Of a stretch of DNA of 64,000 nt, positions 13,831-27,612 are shown one piece after another. The stretch comes from Trichoplax sp. H2 (taxonomy: Eukaryota; Placozoa; Uniplacotomia; Trichoplacea): NCBI GenBank assembly GCA_003344405.1, contig NOWV01000018.1, positions 744,001 to 808,000 of the forward strand. Reading direction: 5' to 3'. Numbering within the stretch: the stretch's first letter is position 1; each line of letters begins with the position of its first letter. The position numbers and the translations under genes were made by a program. The notes beneath the pieces were generated by a model that saw only the letters and a program-made list of their open reading frames with translations, did no database searches and was not told the origin of the DNA.

Positions 13831-14861
13831 ATGGCCCAGGTGACGAATGATGCAGACATAATTGAAATTTGTCATGAACCTCTTGATATAGCGAAATTAT
13901 CGTCCCTGGTGTCGACGCCGTCAGCTGGAGCAATTTCAACCTTTACCGGTAAGCTAATTATTACAACATCATATTGCAACACTTGTCTATTTCAGTAAGG
14001 AAAAGAATCTAGATTGCCGATACTAATGTTTTGATATACGCAATTTAGGAATTACAAGAGACAATTTTGAAGGTTAGTTTCAACTATTGATAACTGTATG
14101 CTGTACTAACGTCTTAGTATAATAAGCCAACGGTACCTTATATGTTATATTATATGTCGTTGAGCGGATATTAAGTTCAATGATAAAATCCTCAGAACAG
14201 CCCTAGCTTTGATAAGTTTAAATGCAATTACTATCGGGTCAGCTATCCTTAAGAAACATGATAGCAACATAATAAAATCTTCTGTTGAATAACTGCAGGA
14301 AAGAAAGTTCTGAGGTTAGAGTACGATGCTTATATTCCTATGGCGATGTCAGAGTTAAAGACAATTTGTGCTACCATTCGGAATAAGTGGGCAGTCAAAA
14401 AGATAGCCATTTTCCATCGGATTGGGTAAATACAGTACATTTTTAGTCAGTTGCAGTCGTTATTATTACACAGAAATATACGGCCGTACTCGAGAAAAAA
14501 TTATCTCTATATGGGCACTATTGTTGCTAAATTAGCTTTATGTAATTCCACGTTTTAGCCTTGTTCCTGTTGAAGAGGCTAGCGTTATCATAGCAATTTC
14601 CTCAGCACACAGAGCCGATAGCTTGGCAGCTGTTCAGTTTTGTATTGATACTCTTAAAGCGAAAGTGCCAATATGGAAGAAGGTCATCTTACGATCGCCA
14701 AATATACCTATATTGTCTCTACTAGCTCTTATACAGTAAATTTAATGCCTGGCTAAACTGATAATTAGTTAACCCATTTCACTGCCAATATTTAGGAGAT
14801 TTATGAAGATGGTAGCACTTGGAAGGAGAATCGTGAATGTAGTTGGTCTCAATCAAAATAA
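13831..14861 (+). CDS. MOCS2B: Molybdopterin synthase catalytic subunit MOCS2B (MoaE-like)
   Basis: The large subunit of molybdopterin synthase converts precursor Z to molybdopterin using sulfur from MOCS2A. Five exons (13831-13948, 14049-14072, 14299-14425, 14559-14682, 14796-14861) join in frame to 152 residues. Conserved MoaE blocks appear in order: [76 protein letters not shown]. Basic residues of the last block belong to the known active-site region. Exon 2 is only 24 bp. The start ATG is the first in its exon; an AG acceptor at 13811-13812 lies 18 bases before it, so this exon seems to be the downstream part of the MOCS2A transcript. The gene converges on POLR3C, with about 620 bp between stops. 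Confidence 0.93.
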
Positions 14862-15484
14862 AGTATAACAATTTCAAGCTTCAAATTGTTGTAACGTTTC
14901 GCCTTGCGATCTAATTTTGCCAATTAAAATACAGACAAAATAAGTATAAGTATAATGCTAACGAAATAGTGTAAATGGAGATTACACGGCTGGATGGCAG
15001 CTCAATAACTTGTCCAATAATTATAATGTATTCTTTCCGTGACTATTTAACACCTTTCATGTTTTCAGGCTACTAAATTTAAATTGATATTTTTATGCAC
15101 CTCCTTTTTAAATAATTATGAAAATATACATTCAGCCAACCACATTATTAATTGTAGCATAATATGGTCTATCTAACGCAAAATTTAGGCTTTTGTCATA
15201 AATAAGAAATTATAGTTTTAATATTGCCATGAATTGTCGTGTAACAAGTATTCAATTTCAATAATCCAGTCCAGCACATTATCAAAAGGTTAGGTCAAGA
15301 ACCGAATGCAAAAAATTTATCAAAAATAATTTGAGCACTGGGTATTGTAATAGTATTTACTTTAACGTTCACTTTTAGCAGAAGTTATTACATGGTCTTT
15401 GAATATTTATATATAGTTATATTTATATCGATATAATTTTATGTACAACGATTAAAATCAATCAATTGATTCAATAAAGTAAGG
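14862..15484. other. Convergent intergenic spacer
   Basis: About 620 AT-rich bases lie between the MOCS2B stop and the POLR3C stop. An AATAAA overlaps the MOCS2B stop codon region and another lies near 15473. No gene is seen. Confidence 0.5.
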
Positions 15485-18400
15485 CTACTTTGCTGTCAAG
15501 TCTTTTGCTTGCACTCTTGATAAATATAAGAATGTCCTCAAACTGAAAATCGTTGCATCAACCTGCATTTCACTGTAGTCCAATCTGTTTAATAAAATAT
15601 TACATTATACATATATATATATATATATAAGAATGGTCTCTAAGCTATGCACATAAAACTAAAAGATCACCTGTCAAATTTTTCACGTAAAATTTTTAAT
15701 TGCTGGCTTTCAATGGGCGTAATGGATTCTTCTAATTCTCTGATAGTTTCATCAATACTAACATTACCATCAGTATTAGCTAATACAGATTTCTTCATAG
15801 TCTTCAATCGCTCAGATTTGTCTAATAATCGCCTGTAGAAGAGTGACATAGTTATATTAATAGTACCATATCATACAAAACAAAATTGTAACATTTCACG
15901 TTGCCTGTTGGAGTTAACTTCCCAATCGCGTCTAATAATAGAGTTTGCAATAGCCTGTGGCAAGAATAAACATGCATTGAGAACATTGTCAGAATAATTT
16001 TTATTCACAAACGATTAGCTATAAATATTACTTGAGGAAATTAACAAGAGTAAGATACCTTGTATGATCGACTTAAAACTACAGTACAAGTATCCAAAAT
16101 ATCGAGACTAAATAGATGAAAAGTTTTAGAAGCAACACAATCCAGGCTGCGTGGAATCTCCTAAATCGGAGAATAATTAATAGGGTCAGATAAGCCATGC
16201 CAAATATTAAATAACAACGTTGATTTAGTACCTGCATTCTAATGAATTTCTCAACCATTAAGGTATATAAAATAGCTTTAGCATCTTTTGACGGCAGCAT
16301 AGCCATATCACAAATTTTTTTCTGCTCTAAGCTCTTTTTATGAACTATGATTCGAAAGATGCGACCAAAGTTTGAACCAAATCTGTATAAAATTATAATA
16401 ATCTCTCAATCTATTAAAATGAAGTTGAATATCTAATATGCAATAAAATGGTTCTTCTTACCTTTGTTGTACAAGGCATTCTAAAGTCCTCTTTACTATT
16501 TCGGAAAAGATGTGGAGTATATCTGGATCACCAGTGTTAAGTTGCTAACAATCACTTATTTGCAAACAATGCTTACAAATTATAATATTACAAATCCACA
16601 TTAAATATTCCAATGACTAAGAGTTGTAAATTTAAAGTGGTCCTGAATGTGTTAATTAATTTGCTTTAGCTAAAAATGCCAGTTGGTAAAGATACTGACT
16701 GTATAATCAGGACTGGTACCAGAAAGAATCTTGATAGTACACAAAATAAGCAATTGCCCAATATTTATGAAGTAAAGATTTAAATTTGTTAGCAAAAAGT
16801 CCCAACAATGAGCCATTCTTATTTCTAATCAAAATAATGATTGTTTTTAAGCTATTGATTTATTAGATTACTTTATCCTCGTGTAAAATTGTCAAATATT
16901 CTTCTAGTATTGATTTGGTTACATTAACTTCTTTAGGAAGGTGAGATTTAATCTATAAATTAATCATAGCACAGTCGATGGTTACTGAAATTATTTACTT
17001 ATCATGGCTATCAACAACTTACCTCCTTTAACCGAACTGCGTTTGTTATAATATCACTTTCTTGTGGATTAGCATCTAATTCAAGCATGCTCCTCATAAT
17101 AGCCGCAGCAATCTATAATGAGAAGGAATCATTGAAGTAGTTTATGACAGTGGCATAACGCCACATTAAATTGAAATTTGTTAGCCTTTAGTATTTATTT
17201 TACTAAGGTAAGAATTTAGATGTAAGAGAAATTAGTATCATACATACCGAGTCATATTTTTTACCGATCACTTCAACAATCATCTATAATAAAACGTAAG
17301 ACAGCAATCGCTTAGTTATTTAGCAAATGTTACTTATACGGCCAATATATGTCGGAATAAGGTCCGTTAGCGATAAAAGTAATACCTCATTTCTAAAGTG
17401 AATATGAAATCTGCTAAAGTTAACACGCCAAAAGGATTGTGATTCATCTATGGAAGGCTAGGATAAAAAGAGTGATAAACGGGTCAACAAATGACGTCGC
17501 TATAAGAAATGTAAGAATAGATGTAGTAGATTTGCTTACCATATAATTTATTTCATTCGTCCTTTTAAATCAATTTTAATTTTAAATAGAAAGAATCCAA
17601 TTAAAGAAGACTAGTCAATAAAATAGCAATAAATCTGTAAGCTGATAACACTATTATTTATAGCTCCCTTACCCTTCTTCTAGATGAAGTCGTTTACTAA
17701 CAGGAGCACTGGGAATATCTTCTGATCTTTGACGTTTATTACCTATTTATTGGTATGTGAAAATGTTGATAATTATATTATAGCATTTAAATGCAGTAAA
17801 TCATGAGCCAAGTCGATTGTACAGGAATCGCCGATTGCGAGCTTTACTAATTCACAGATAAATGCTATCGTGTAATTTCAATTACCTTTTTTGGGCGTAG
17901 AAACCTCTTCACTTGGTTTATTATTGGTAGTAGGTGTCATTTTATCAACTTGTTCAACTTCACTTTTCACTAGCATTCTTCCACCCCCTACTTCGATAAT
18001 GAAGTTATTTCTAGCTAATTCATCAAAAGCCGTATCGACTTCAGTGGGATCTATTTATCAAATTCAAAGTGCAATAATAAAATAAGCCATCATTCCGAGT
18101 AAATGCATACTTACAGTACAAGGCGTCGAGTAGCAAATATACCTTGATAGTTATCTCTACGTATGATATCACTTAAGGAGTGACAACTGGCTATACTACA
18201 ACAAGCTAGATTAATGAGTATCTCAGAGCATTCGATCTTTTACAGGAATATAAAAAGTTAATTACTAGCTTCAGTCAAGTAGTTGGTGAAAGCCAGGCCA
18301 GGCCTTTATAGTGTGGACTAGTATTATTAATTAATTTTATTATTATAAGAAGAAGCTCAATGAATTACCTGGAGGAGTATTATCTTTTTCTACGATGTCG

Positions 18401-18955
18401 GCTAATCTACTTTTTATTTGATCTAAGAGTTCGTTCTTGATTATTTGACCATTTAGCAGTATTTCTTCAACGATTAATTCAGCGATATCACCAAAGAGAA
18501 ATTTGCTAGCGTAAATATAGCGAGGATACCGGTTGCATAACAGAATTCGATCGATCTTTAATCGATAGAGGTAGCCGTTGGTATTACTGAGCGTGTAATC
18601 AATCAGATCATGTTGCAAGAGGATACACAAGGAGTTTTTCACCTAATAAGTGGATCAGAAGACAGGAAAATAAGGGTAAAGAAAATGTTCAAGGTTATTT
18701 ACCTGATGGATAATTAGAACTTTCCATCTTCAAGTCAATTTATTACACTATCATACACGTATTCTTTCATCTGGTAGCAAAGCAAGCATGCCTACCATTC
18801 AAGATACAGACCTCATCCTTGCTCAACTTGGATCGTTGAATAATATCTCTCAGTGGTGCTCCACCTTTTTGAGCTAAACAGCTTACAACATGCTCTACTA
18901 CTTCTCCAAATAGAAGTCGTGCTAACTTGATAACACATAAGTTGATATCAGACAT
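15485..18955 (-). CDS. POLR3C: RNA polymerase III subunit RPC3 (POLR3C/RPC82)
   Basis: RPC3 is a Pol III-specific subunit of the RPC3-RPC6-RPC7 subcomplex, which contains winged-helix domains and is needed for promoter opening and initiation in the nucleus. Fourteen exons close in frame to about 518 residues (human about 534): 18955-18812, 18642-18369, 18050-17886, 17742-17698, 17447-17386, 17283-17248, 17112-17023, 16952-16872, 16544-16462, 16382-16232, 16160-16059, 15954-15893, 15832-15671 and 15584-15485. The ATG at 18955 is the first in frame. Recognisable blocks are the N-terminal helix (LARLLFGEVVEHV), RYPRYIYASKFLFGDIAELI, FWRVNFSRFHIHF, QQRFGSNFGRIFRI, FHLFSLDILDTCTVV and a coiled C-terminus. 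Two junctions at first seemed out of frame, but less obvious donors (GTAAAC at 17697, GTTACA at 15892) restore the frame, so the gene appears intact. Introns are unusually short, some about 60 bp. Confidence 0.92.
15608..15630. repeat. (TA)n microsatellite
   Basis: A run of about eleven TA dinucleotides lies inside the last POLR3C intron. Confidence 0.8.
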
Positions 18956-21452
18956 TGGACAGTAATGCAATAAGTTAAAGACGCGATTGGGAAAGATTGG
19001 CCTAATTTCGACCAGCTAACAGAAACCGTGAGATATCACGGTGTTGAGCAATTTTACGATACTGTACCGTACCATACCGTACCGTACCGTACCGCGCCGT
19101 ACCGTACCGTAGTGCAGTGTCTGGCGTCGTGTACAGTGTACAGTATAACATTGCACAGTATACTGTAGATGCAATACTGTACACTGTGCAGTTCGTGAAT
19201 GGATCTCCATAGTTTGTTCATAGCTTGGACCATTCGAAGATGGATTTGTGATATTTTTAGAAGTGCATTAACGCTAGCATAACTTCCTACTGCACATTCA
19301 ATCACATACTGTAGAGGCAAGAGAAAAGAAGTTCATTACAGATTTACAGTTGTTGTGCACGAAGGAGTTGTAGGATCAAGGACTGCTAAATAGAAAGAGA
19401 TTACTAGAAGGATTAGCGTTTTAGTTTGCTGTGTAACGATCAAGTTGGTTGCGGGTATTAATTGAAGTAGTACGGTATAGTGGAGAGCAGTAGGAACACG
19501 GAGAATGAAAAATTCGACTGCTGTTTACTTGCATCTTGAGCTCGCAATCTTGTCTTCATCTTGCACATCTGAATAAAGTGTGAACATATTTCTTCTCATA
19601 CCTTGGATATCTCACCTTCTTGCCATAGAGCCCTACTGCATTTACCATACTCGTATACTTGAGGTATAAAATAAAAGCTTAGGCAAAAAAGGTGTTGCAA
19701 TAGCAAGGATCACTCTCCTTTCGAGTAGTCCCTGGTGATAGCTAAGCTAAAGGCAAGCCTATAGAAATATTCAGTTGGTTGGACTAGAATTGGCCTGTAA
19801 ACATACTTATCATGAGGAAAGATATGCAACAATACAAGCGTATCACATTCACAAAATCAATAAAAGAACTTGTAGTAAATGCGTTTGTTTCCTTAAACTG
19901 GAAATACGATGTTAATTTTACAATGCTGCCCATGATACGTGCCACATTTGCAAGCATTCATTTTTATCTTTTCATAAATAGCGAAGAAATTCATTAAGCC
20001 AGAAGGTGCTTCTTGAAATAAGCACTGAAGTCGTATTAGGCAGCCCAATTTAAAATTAATAGTTTATTCTCTTAACTTAATCTTGTAGTACTAATTTTAC
20101 AATACTGCTAGCAGCAGCTCATTCTGACATAAAGTTACAATATATGCGACATTTATAAATCAATTATATTACTTGTAGTCTATACAATAGAAAAGCTAAT
20201 AAATGATGAAGTTGATCATAAAAAAAATATTACACTTAACTATTGGAACATAGTACTGAATTGCATTATACGGTATAACGATACTGTTGAACAATGTCGC
20301 TTCAGGAAGCGCCAGAAAGAATCAAAATTTTAACATTAAAATCCAACTTTGGATGTTACGTTATAATATGCAAATTAAAATGGTCATTCGATCAATATAT
20401 CGTAAAGTGATAAGAAAGATGTACATTGTACAGCTGTCATCATCGCATTTTACAACATCAATGTCGTACATGACTAAACATTAAATTCAAACATAATTTG
20501 GGTATAGCTTTATATGATACAGTTAGACAATCTCAATTGTCCTTCCATCATCGCTAATATGTTTATAAAAAAGTGCAAATGATATTATCATACGTTGTTC
20601 CATTAATATTATCGCTATTTCTTTCAACATTTTCAAAGGACATAATGTCAAGTCTATTATTAAGATTACCGTAAATTAGACGATTTCGATCATGAAATAA
20701 TAACACCAAATCGGATCAACAGATTAAATATATAGGCGTCTATCTACGTCAAGAATAAAATAGATGAAATGAATAGGATAGAGAAGCATATCTTGCTTTG
20801 GATTCTTAAAATAAAATCCAATAGATTATATTAGTCCAATTTCATACTAATAGCTCGAGTAATATTGTATCAAGGCATCGTTCAATCGTTATAAATAGAA
20901 ATAAAAAAGTCATTCTGTAAGAAAAATAGTACATGTGATTATAAAAATAATACAGTCTTTACCTCAAACTTAATTATATTCAATCTTTTTCAACAAAATA
21001 ATATAAATTAAATAATTGCTAAAATACAGCCACGAATTGTCGTCTTTGGCGAAGGTAATACAATGCTTAAAAAGAATTTTCTTTACGTATTCACTCACTA
21101 CATTCTACACTTAGTAAACTCTTATTACAGCAATCATCATTTTAAATAATATAAGTAGTATGAATATCGTTCTAAGAAGATGAGTTCAACCATTAACCAA
21201 AGATCTTGCGAACTTATCCATTACATTATGAACAGTGCAGAATAGTTCTTGTGCGCCAGCCTTTTTTTCTATACCACTTCTAAATGATGGATGTAATTGT
21301 AAATGTTATAAAAGTAATTCTATAGTTGAGAAATTGATTTGCAGCCATATTAATTCGTTATACAGTACATAAAAAACCCAGACAACTACCAACCTACTAC
21401 TTAGAAATTGAAGGGTTAAACTTTACTTACCTGTAGACAGAGTCGTGCTTTG
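18956..21452. other. Intergenic, repeats near POLR3C promoter
   Basis: About 2.5 kb lies upstream of POLR3C and downstream of the ABHD8-like gene. It contains an ACCGT/TACAGT low-complexity block at 19058-19185. No exon with homology was recognised in the rest. Confidence 0.5.
19055..19185. repeat. (ACCGT)n short tandem repeat plus TACAGT motifs
   Basis: Roughly ten imperfect copies of the pentamer ACCGT (in CCGTACCGTACCGTACC context) run directly into TACAGTGTACAGTATA-type palindromes, about 100-230 bp upstream of the POLR3C start codon. The pentamer looks like a diverged derivative of the window-wide GTAC-containing motif. Confidence 0.75.
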
Positions 21453-24400
21453 TTAATCTTCTTCCTTAATAGCATCAGCGTTTCCGTAACGAAAGCTTCT
21501 AGCTTGTACTCGATTCATCGATTCCCAAACATCAGCACCAAATAAGTGTGAAAAATCGCGTCGTAGAAACCCCATTATAACTCTATCAATTCTATACAAG
21601 ATAAAATAGAATAAATTATGATTTAATAATAAATGCCTGTAAAATTTTTTATATTTATCATACTCGATTAATATAATAGTAAGCCTAAGCATTAACATAT
21701 TATTACAGTTTGGAACAATAAAACCATGATTGAATAGCTGTCTAAACTAAATACCAATAATTAGCGCTAATTAATTGATAGATGGTACATTGGTCATACT
21801 TAGTAGGAAATTCCATCATCACGTTATGGCCTGCTTCTTCCACAATTTCAATATCAGATCCATAAATAACCTATAGCAGAAATGATGGTAGCATGAACAT
21901 AAGTATGGCGTAATAATACTCTGAGATTATATGCAGTATTAGAACTTTGCATCTAAAGGTTAAGAAAACCAAAATTTAAAATATGTTATCTTAGCGGTTA
22001 CAATTTCTATTTTACCTCCTGCAATTTTAGATCCTCTTCAGTATCGACTAATTTATCCTGTTCACCATGGATAATTAAAACTGGCAGATGTAATTCGTGA
22101 TAATAACTTTCATCTCCTTCCTCCCAAATCTAATGTAAATGATTATTTATCAATCACAGTTTCGTAATTTTTAAATTATTCTCATAATATGAAAGGGTAT
22201 AAAAAATAAATATCGTGACACGATGATCTCATTTCCTTTAATAAGAATATTTCCTTATTTATATAGCAATTAACATCTGTGATCGCTACTTTGTGAATCT
22301 CACCTGTCCAAGCATCGTATGTTTAAGGGCGTAAGGGCGGACTAAAAATCCTCTCTTTTTAACTTTGACAGTATTATGCTTCGCATATGCATTCCTAATA
22401 ATCATCATGAATAAAAAATGGACATATTTTGTTAATCTGGTCTAATATCATCACTTAAATTCCATAATGCTTTCTTATATGATGGCAGAAAATCAATCAC
22501 GATAGAACATAAATCAGATAAAACTGTATTTTAAACTTAAACTATTAACCAAAATAAGAAAGCATTAATGAATAAAGATAATTTAGCAGTAAATTATAAA
22601 CAATAAGACAGTGTATTAAACTCATAGATATGGGTTTAATATACTATTTTACTGTTAATACATCATAGTGATTAATAGACTTATATCATAGAACAGCATA
22701 CATCTGCAAAAATATCACCCAAAATTTGTCATTATCTAGTATAATGCGAAAAAGTTGATTGAAATTACTTGAGAACTTTTAGTCATTAATTTTTCCAGTC
22801 ATGCTCGAAGTAATTATAAATGATTACTATATTACACTGTTCCATACTTGAAGCAGGCTAGAAATTTTAAGCACAACAAGAAATTCATACTTGCAACATA
22901 GATCAATATATGAATACTAGGATTGGCCATGAACATATTATAGACTAAATTTATTATAGTATACACAGATCTATCATTATTGCTGTTCCAAAATTATGAT
23001 ACTGAGATAAATACCTTGACATAAGAAATATTATTAAAAGTTGTATATAATATTAATGCGTACCGGTTTAAACTCGATTGTAATTTAATGAAATTGACGT
23101 TTAAAAGGCGAATAATTAACGAGTGATAGACGTATATAATCAAATACTAATAGTTCAATTTCACGAAGTGAATATCTATATAATTAGAACCTGTATTATA
23201 GCCAATGGAAATGCTACTTTTATCACTAGATGATACCATCTTTCTAACTAAAGGAACGTTTTCGCTAGTAGGCTCTAGTCAATGCTGTTACAATAATACA
23301 GTATAGCAAACACAGTAATCATAACCACAGCCGCTCCAGCACAGCAGGGATTTAGTACGGATACAAATTTGAGAGAAATAAAAGAATCAAGTAGATATTA
23401 CAGAAAGTAAACGATGGTGGCACCTTTCCGATAATTGATGTTTAGTCGAGGAGAAGATTAAAGAAAAGGAATGAACGAGCTTATAAAAATTGACAATATC
23501 GTACCACAGCAGCTAATTATAGACATGAGCCTAAGATTGTGTTCTCGATTGCTTTGAAGAAGCTAGTGATGTGAAATAAAATTATACGCTAATGTCTAGT
23601 CAAAGGTATAGTGACAGACTAACTGATTAATATATAATAAGCATTTCAAGAAAGCTAAGAATGGAATGATTATTACGGTATCTAAAAAATGTAACTTTTC
23701 ATAGAAAAACTCCATTTTAGTTCTTTTAATTTTATCCATGAAATACTGTATATAACCAGAAATTTTATTGACAGTAAAATATAGCTTTACAAATAAAATT
23801 CCGTATTAATTTTTAACTTACCTAATAAAATGCTTTGAAACTAGGGGAAACACACACTTTAATAAAAGCATAGGCGATGAAAAGATACAACCTGGATGAG
23901 GTTGCAATGGTGAGGGTAGACCACAGCTTATGAGAACTATTTTTAAAACGCGATTTTGCCTTTCTCTTGCCGTCAACGCGCAAAAGGAAGATCTATTTTA
24001 AATTATAAAATAATACAAGACATTTATGTTAAATTGAATTTGAAATTCAAAATAGTAAATATCCTAGAATAGTAATATCTTATTCTACAGTATGAGAATA
24101 AGAAAAAAATAATACGCTAAGTCTGCGTATTGATAATGTTACTTTAGTAAATTAATTTTACAGTATAGAAAAATCGCGAAAGATAATTATAAAATAGAAT
24201 AGATTATTTCCTATAGAACACAACAGACAGTGACAACGACATCATTGATTGTTACTATAATAGAATTGATATTCTGTCACGGTGAATTAGATCTTATTGT
24301 TTGTATGCTTCACGAGCTTCAAGATATAAACAGATTGCTATTAAATGAAATTATCGGGATTTTCGGATTTGATTTTAAATGAATATAAGTCGAAAATGGA

Positions 24401-25458
24401 TAATTAAACCAGGTGGTAAAAAATAAATACATCAGTACACGTTTTATAAGAAGCTAATTTAGAAAATATTGATTTCAGTAAAGCTATCTACTTTGAATTT
24501 TTAGATATCGTATTGATTGAATCTGTCTATTACGCAGATATAAATTAGCAGTTGATTATATCATTGATAGTCGTAAATTGAGGATGACTAAGTTTTAAAA
24601 TAGTCGTGGTAGGAATATTCACTTCTATAAAGTATTTTAAAGGAATTATGCAGCTTATCAGATATATTGAAAGTTATTGGTGAACCAATAACTGCTGTTA
24701 TCTTATATTGTTGCGTAAAATTTCTTCGACGCAGGCATTATATTTGATGAATAGTGCTATTATCGAAACCAATTCCTCATTACAGTACTTAAAATGAATG
24801 ATAATCTTAAGGCAGTAGCAAAAAAGTAAGTCCGTCTTGAATGATAGGCTTATTTTTGACAGTATTGATGATAAATGAAGCATAAAAAATAAAATTTGGT
24901 GATGAGCTAATAATGTATGCCTACAAGTATGACCTTTGGCAATAGTCAACGCCTCCATTCGTTACGTAATAACGATATTAACCGGTTATTAAACAACTGA
25001 TTTACTTACCCATACGAATGTCCAACCAAAAAATTGTTTTTACGATGGCAGTAGCGATCGAATATAGATAATACATCTTTACTCATTTCTTCAAAAGTGT
25101 ATTTATTTTTTCCTCTCGGTGTATCACTGTTTCCATGTCCTAACAGATCTGGTGCAATGGCGATGTAACCATGACTGCTAAAATGTTCTAACTGTGATTG
25201 CCAGACTAAATGCGAACCTCCAACACCATGAATAAAAAATACTACAGGAGGATCAGCATTTTCCGATGTACTAGTATCATCGATCGTATTCAGATAATTT
25301 TCATCTGCCGGATTCGTTGCAGTTTGGCTATTTCTTCTTTTAATTGGTTTATAGATAGCAATATTTAGATATCGACCTAGTCGTACTTGAATTCTTCTAA
25401 TATCAAAGGTGTAGCGTCGTGGTAATACAACATGTTTAACTTTATTTTTCTTCGGCAT
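21453..25458 (-). CDS. ABHD8: ABHD8-like alpha/beta hydrolase
   Basis: Six exons join in frame to about 344 residues: 25458-25010, 23992-23822, 22394-22304, 22129-22016, 21870-21800 and 21591-21453. The fold markers of an alpha/beta hydrolase are all present: oxyanion-hole motif FFIHGVGGSHLVW, IAPDLLGHG, nucleophile elbow GHSYG (Ser, split across exons 1 and 2), the acid region LIIHGEQDKLVD and catalytic His in EEAGHNVMMEFP. Order and spacing match vertebrate ABHD8, including the VGHSYG|SSFCALTAR segment after the elbow. The protein lacks the longer tails of the human one (about 440 residues). Substrate is unknown; a lipid or ester is typical of the family. The first intron is about 1 kb, the longest in the gene. 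The exon 5 donor is GTATGA; a more obvious GT seven bases later breaks the frame. Confidence 0.88.
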
Positions 25459-27612
25459 GTTTTATTATTAAAATAGATCAATTTTTCTGATAAAAAGTAA
25501 ATGATTTATTGTAAATTAGGATTTATAAGCTATAGCATGAAGCGTATGACATGGATAGCGTAGTAGAAGTTTGTCATCAGTGGAGTAGCTAATTAATTAC
25601 CGGACTAACAACTAGAATCATACAGTACAACGACGTCTACATATTTTATTTCACGTAGTAATTGGCTGCCGTTGTATCCATTCTAATCGACGAAGACGAT
25701 CTCTCTTGAACAACTTGTAAGATCTTGTTTGGCCTATGATTAAAGGATATGATAACAAAATAATCTCATCATTGTCTACCGGAAAATCTGGACAATATTG
25801 TTATATTTTTCTTCTTTTACAACGTTGAAGGTGATCAAGCCAAGTGCAGATCGAAACGATGTTCTATATGGTATTCAATAGCAATGCCAACAAATAGCGG
25901 TAAACGTATCAAAACAGGAAAATATTGACTAAATATGACCAAGGTTAGCTACGATCAAGCTAGAAATATCCAAACAATTGCCTGTAACGGTAATAAATAC
26001 TCGTAGATAAGCAATTTGATCCTCCCCGGATAGTGTACTCCTACAGTATATATATGTATACAAGCAATATGAATTACAAATACAAGTATACAGTATAACC
26101 TATTCTATAGTAAGGTCTATACTATACCTCTAGAGTCCACTAGTCATTTTGTTATTCTATTCTGATTACAATTGAAAATAGCAAGATGACCATGAAATAA
26201 CAGTGGGATATCGATACTGTCACGTTTTCCTCTTTCAGATATGACCTCTATCATTCAATATCGATTTTAAATTGGTGTTGAAGACAGCTGATTTCGATCC
26301 CTAAGCAGCCTTTTTTCAAGCGAAAAGGTAGATGGTGACTATTATGAATATGTATTGAATCGTTTCCATGGCAATGGATGAAGACAAAGCGCATGTCACC
26401 ATGCTAAAAACTAGAGAGCTTGGACTTGGAACAGTCTACTGTTGCTAGTATGAGGAAGTGGGATATTGTTCTGTATGGCATAGCATTGTACAGTAAATGT
26501 ACACCCAATGTACAGTAGTCTAGCGTAGTAGGTGTTTTAGTAATGCCTGACTGTATATTAAGATGGAGTAAAGAAAGGCTTTCCAACCACCTTCTTTTAG
26601 GAACAAACCATGCAATAAGTATGGACGTATGGACAGTTTGGACACGTGGACCAGGCGTAATTGCAATTGCCAATTCATATTATTAACTTATACTATAACT
26701 GTAAATGCAAAGTTCCTTCGACTGTGCAATGCTGCCAAGAGACTATATGCAACTAGGCATCTTTACTAGCTCTACTGACAGCTAGGCAACGGAAGCAATG
26801 ATCAATCAGTACTAAACTTCAATTAAATTCTAGTGGGTTTGTTATTGTCTAATCCTGATAAAATCATGCTAATTAATAAAGTAGCCTAATGAATGGATCA
26901 GTACAGATCCAAAAGAGCTACAGGCTAGCTAGTGACATTCAATTTCCATAGCTGCTATCACAGCTGTTGCTCGAGCCGGCAGGTGCAGGATTGTGCAGCC
27001 ATCAATCGTGTGACTCTATGAGGACAGTATTGGCTGGCAGTAGATTATAACCCCGCTCAAATAAGTCAAGAATACAGTACAAAAGTACAACCTAAGTCAA
27101 AGAACAGGCTGTAACAAAGGGTTATAACTCAAATCAAAAACCAGGAATCACGAATAACCCGTGTTTTTTCCAACACTGTATATGGCTGGAATCCATATTG
27201 TAGATGATAGTCGAATCCGCTCGCAAATTATCACCGCTCGAACAGGCCGATGGTGCCAGTATAAATGAAGTCTTCACTTTCCTTTACGGTGGTGTGTATA
27301 AGCGAAGTACAGTAAATAGAATCTGCAGTACCTTGCCCACTGCACCGTAGAGTCTACAGTACAGGATACTGTACTAGGTTACAGTACTGTACACTGTACT
27401 GGACTGTATCGATCGATTTCGGTACGGTACCTTAATTAATAAAAGAAGGCGGGCGAAGGCATAAGACAAGACTTAGGACACCTCCAGCTCATGACTCTGA
27501 ATCATTCCATCTTGATCAGCTCTATATTTGCCAATAAATCTACTATCAAGTTTTCTATTCCTATTAAGCCTAGCTCAAAGTACTCAATAACAACCAAGAC
27601 AATTAATTGATC
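25459..27612. other. Divergent intergenic spacer
   Basis: About 2.15 kb separates the ABHD8-like and ADPGK start codons. It holds TACAGTAC-type motifs at about 26485-26520 and a denser cluster at 27300-27430. No gene was recognised; an 89-codon frame near 26404 has no domain. Confidence 0.5.
27295..27432. repeat. TACAGTAC/GGTACC palindrome cluster upstream of ADPGK
   Basis: Overlapping TACAGTAC, GTACTGTA and GGTACGGTACC palindromes lie 180-320 bp upstream of the ADPGK start codon. Confidence 0.65.

Noticed and set aside
15671-17742. Apparent frameshifts in POLR3C at exons 4/5 and 12/13
   Set aside because: Using less obvious donors (GTAAAC at 17697 and GTTACA at 15892) restores the frame and the conserved sequence, so the gene is not a pseudogene.
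19002-19320. Three overlapping minus-strand frames upstream of POLR3C
   Set aside because: They translate a pentamer repeat and palindromic motifs; tyrosine/valine-rich low complexity, not a protein.
21591-21870. Apparent frame break near the end of the ABHD8-like gene
   Set aside because: The donor GTATGA at 21799, seven bases before the more obvious GT, joins in frame.
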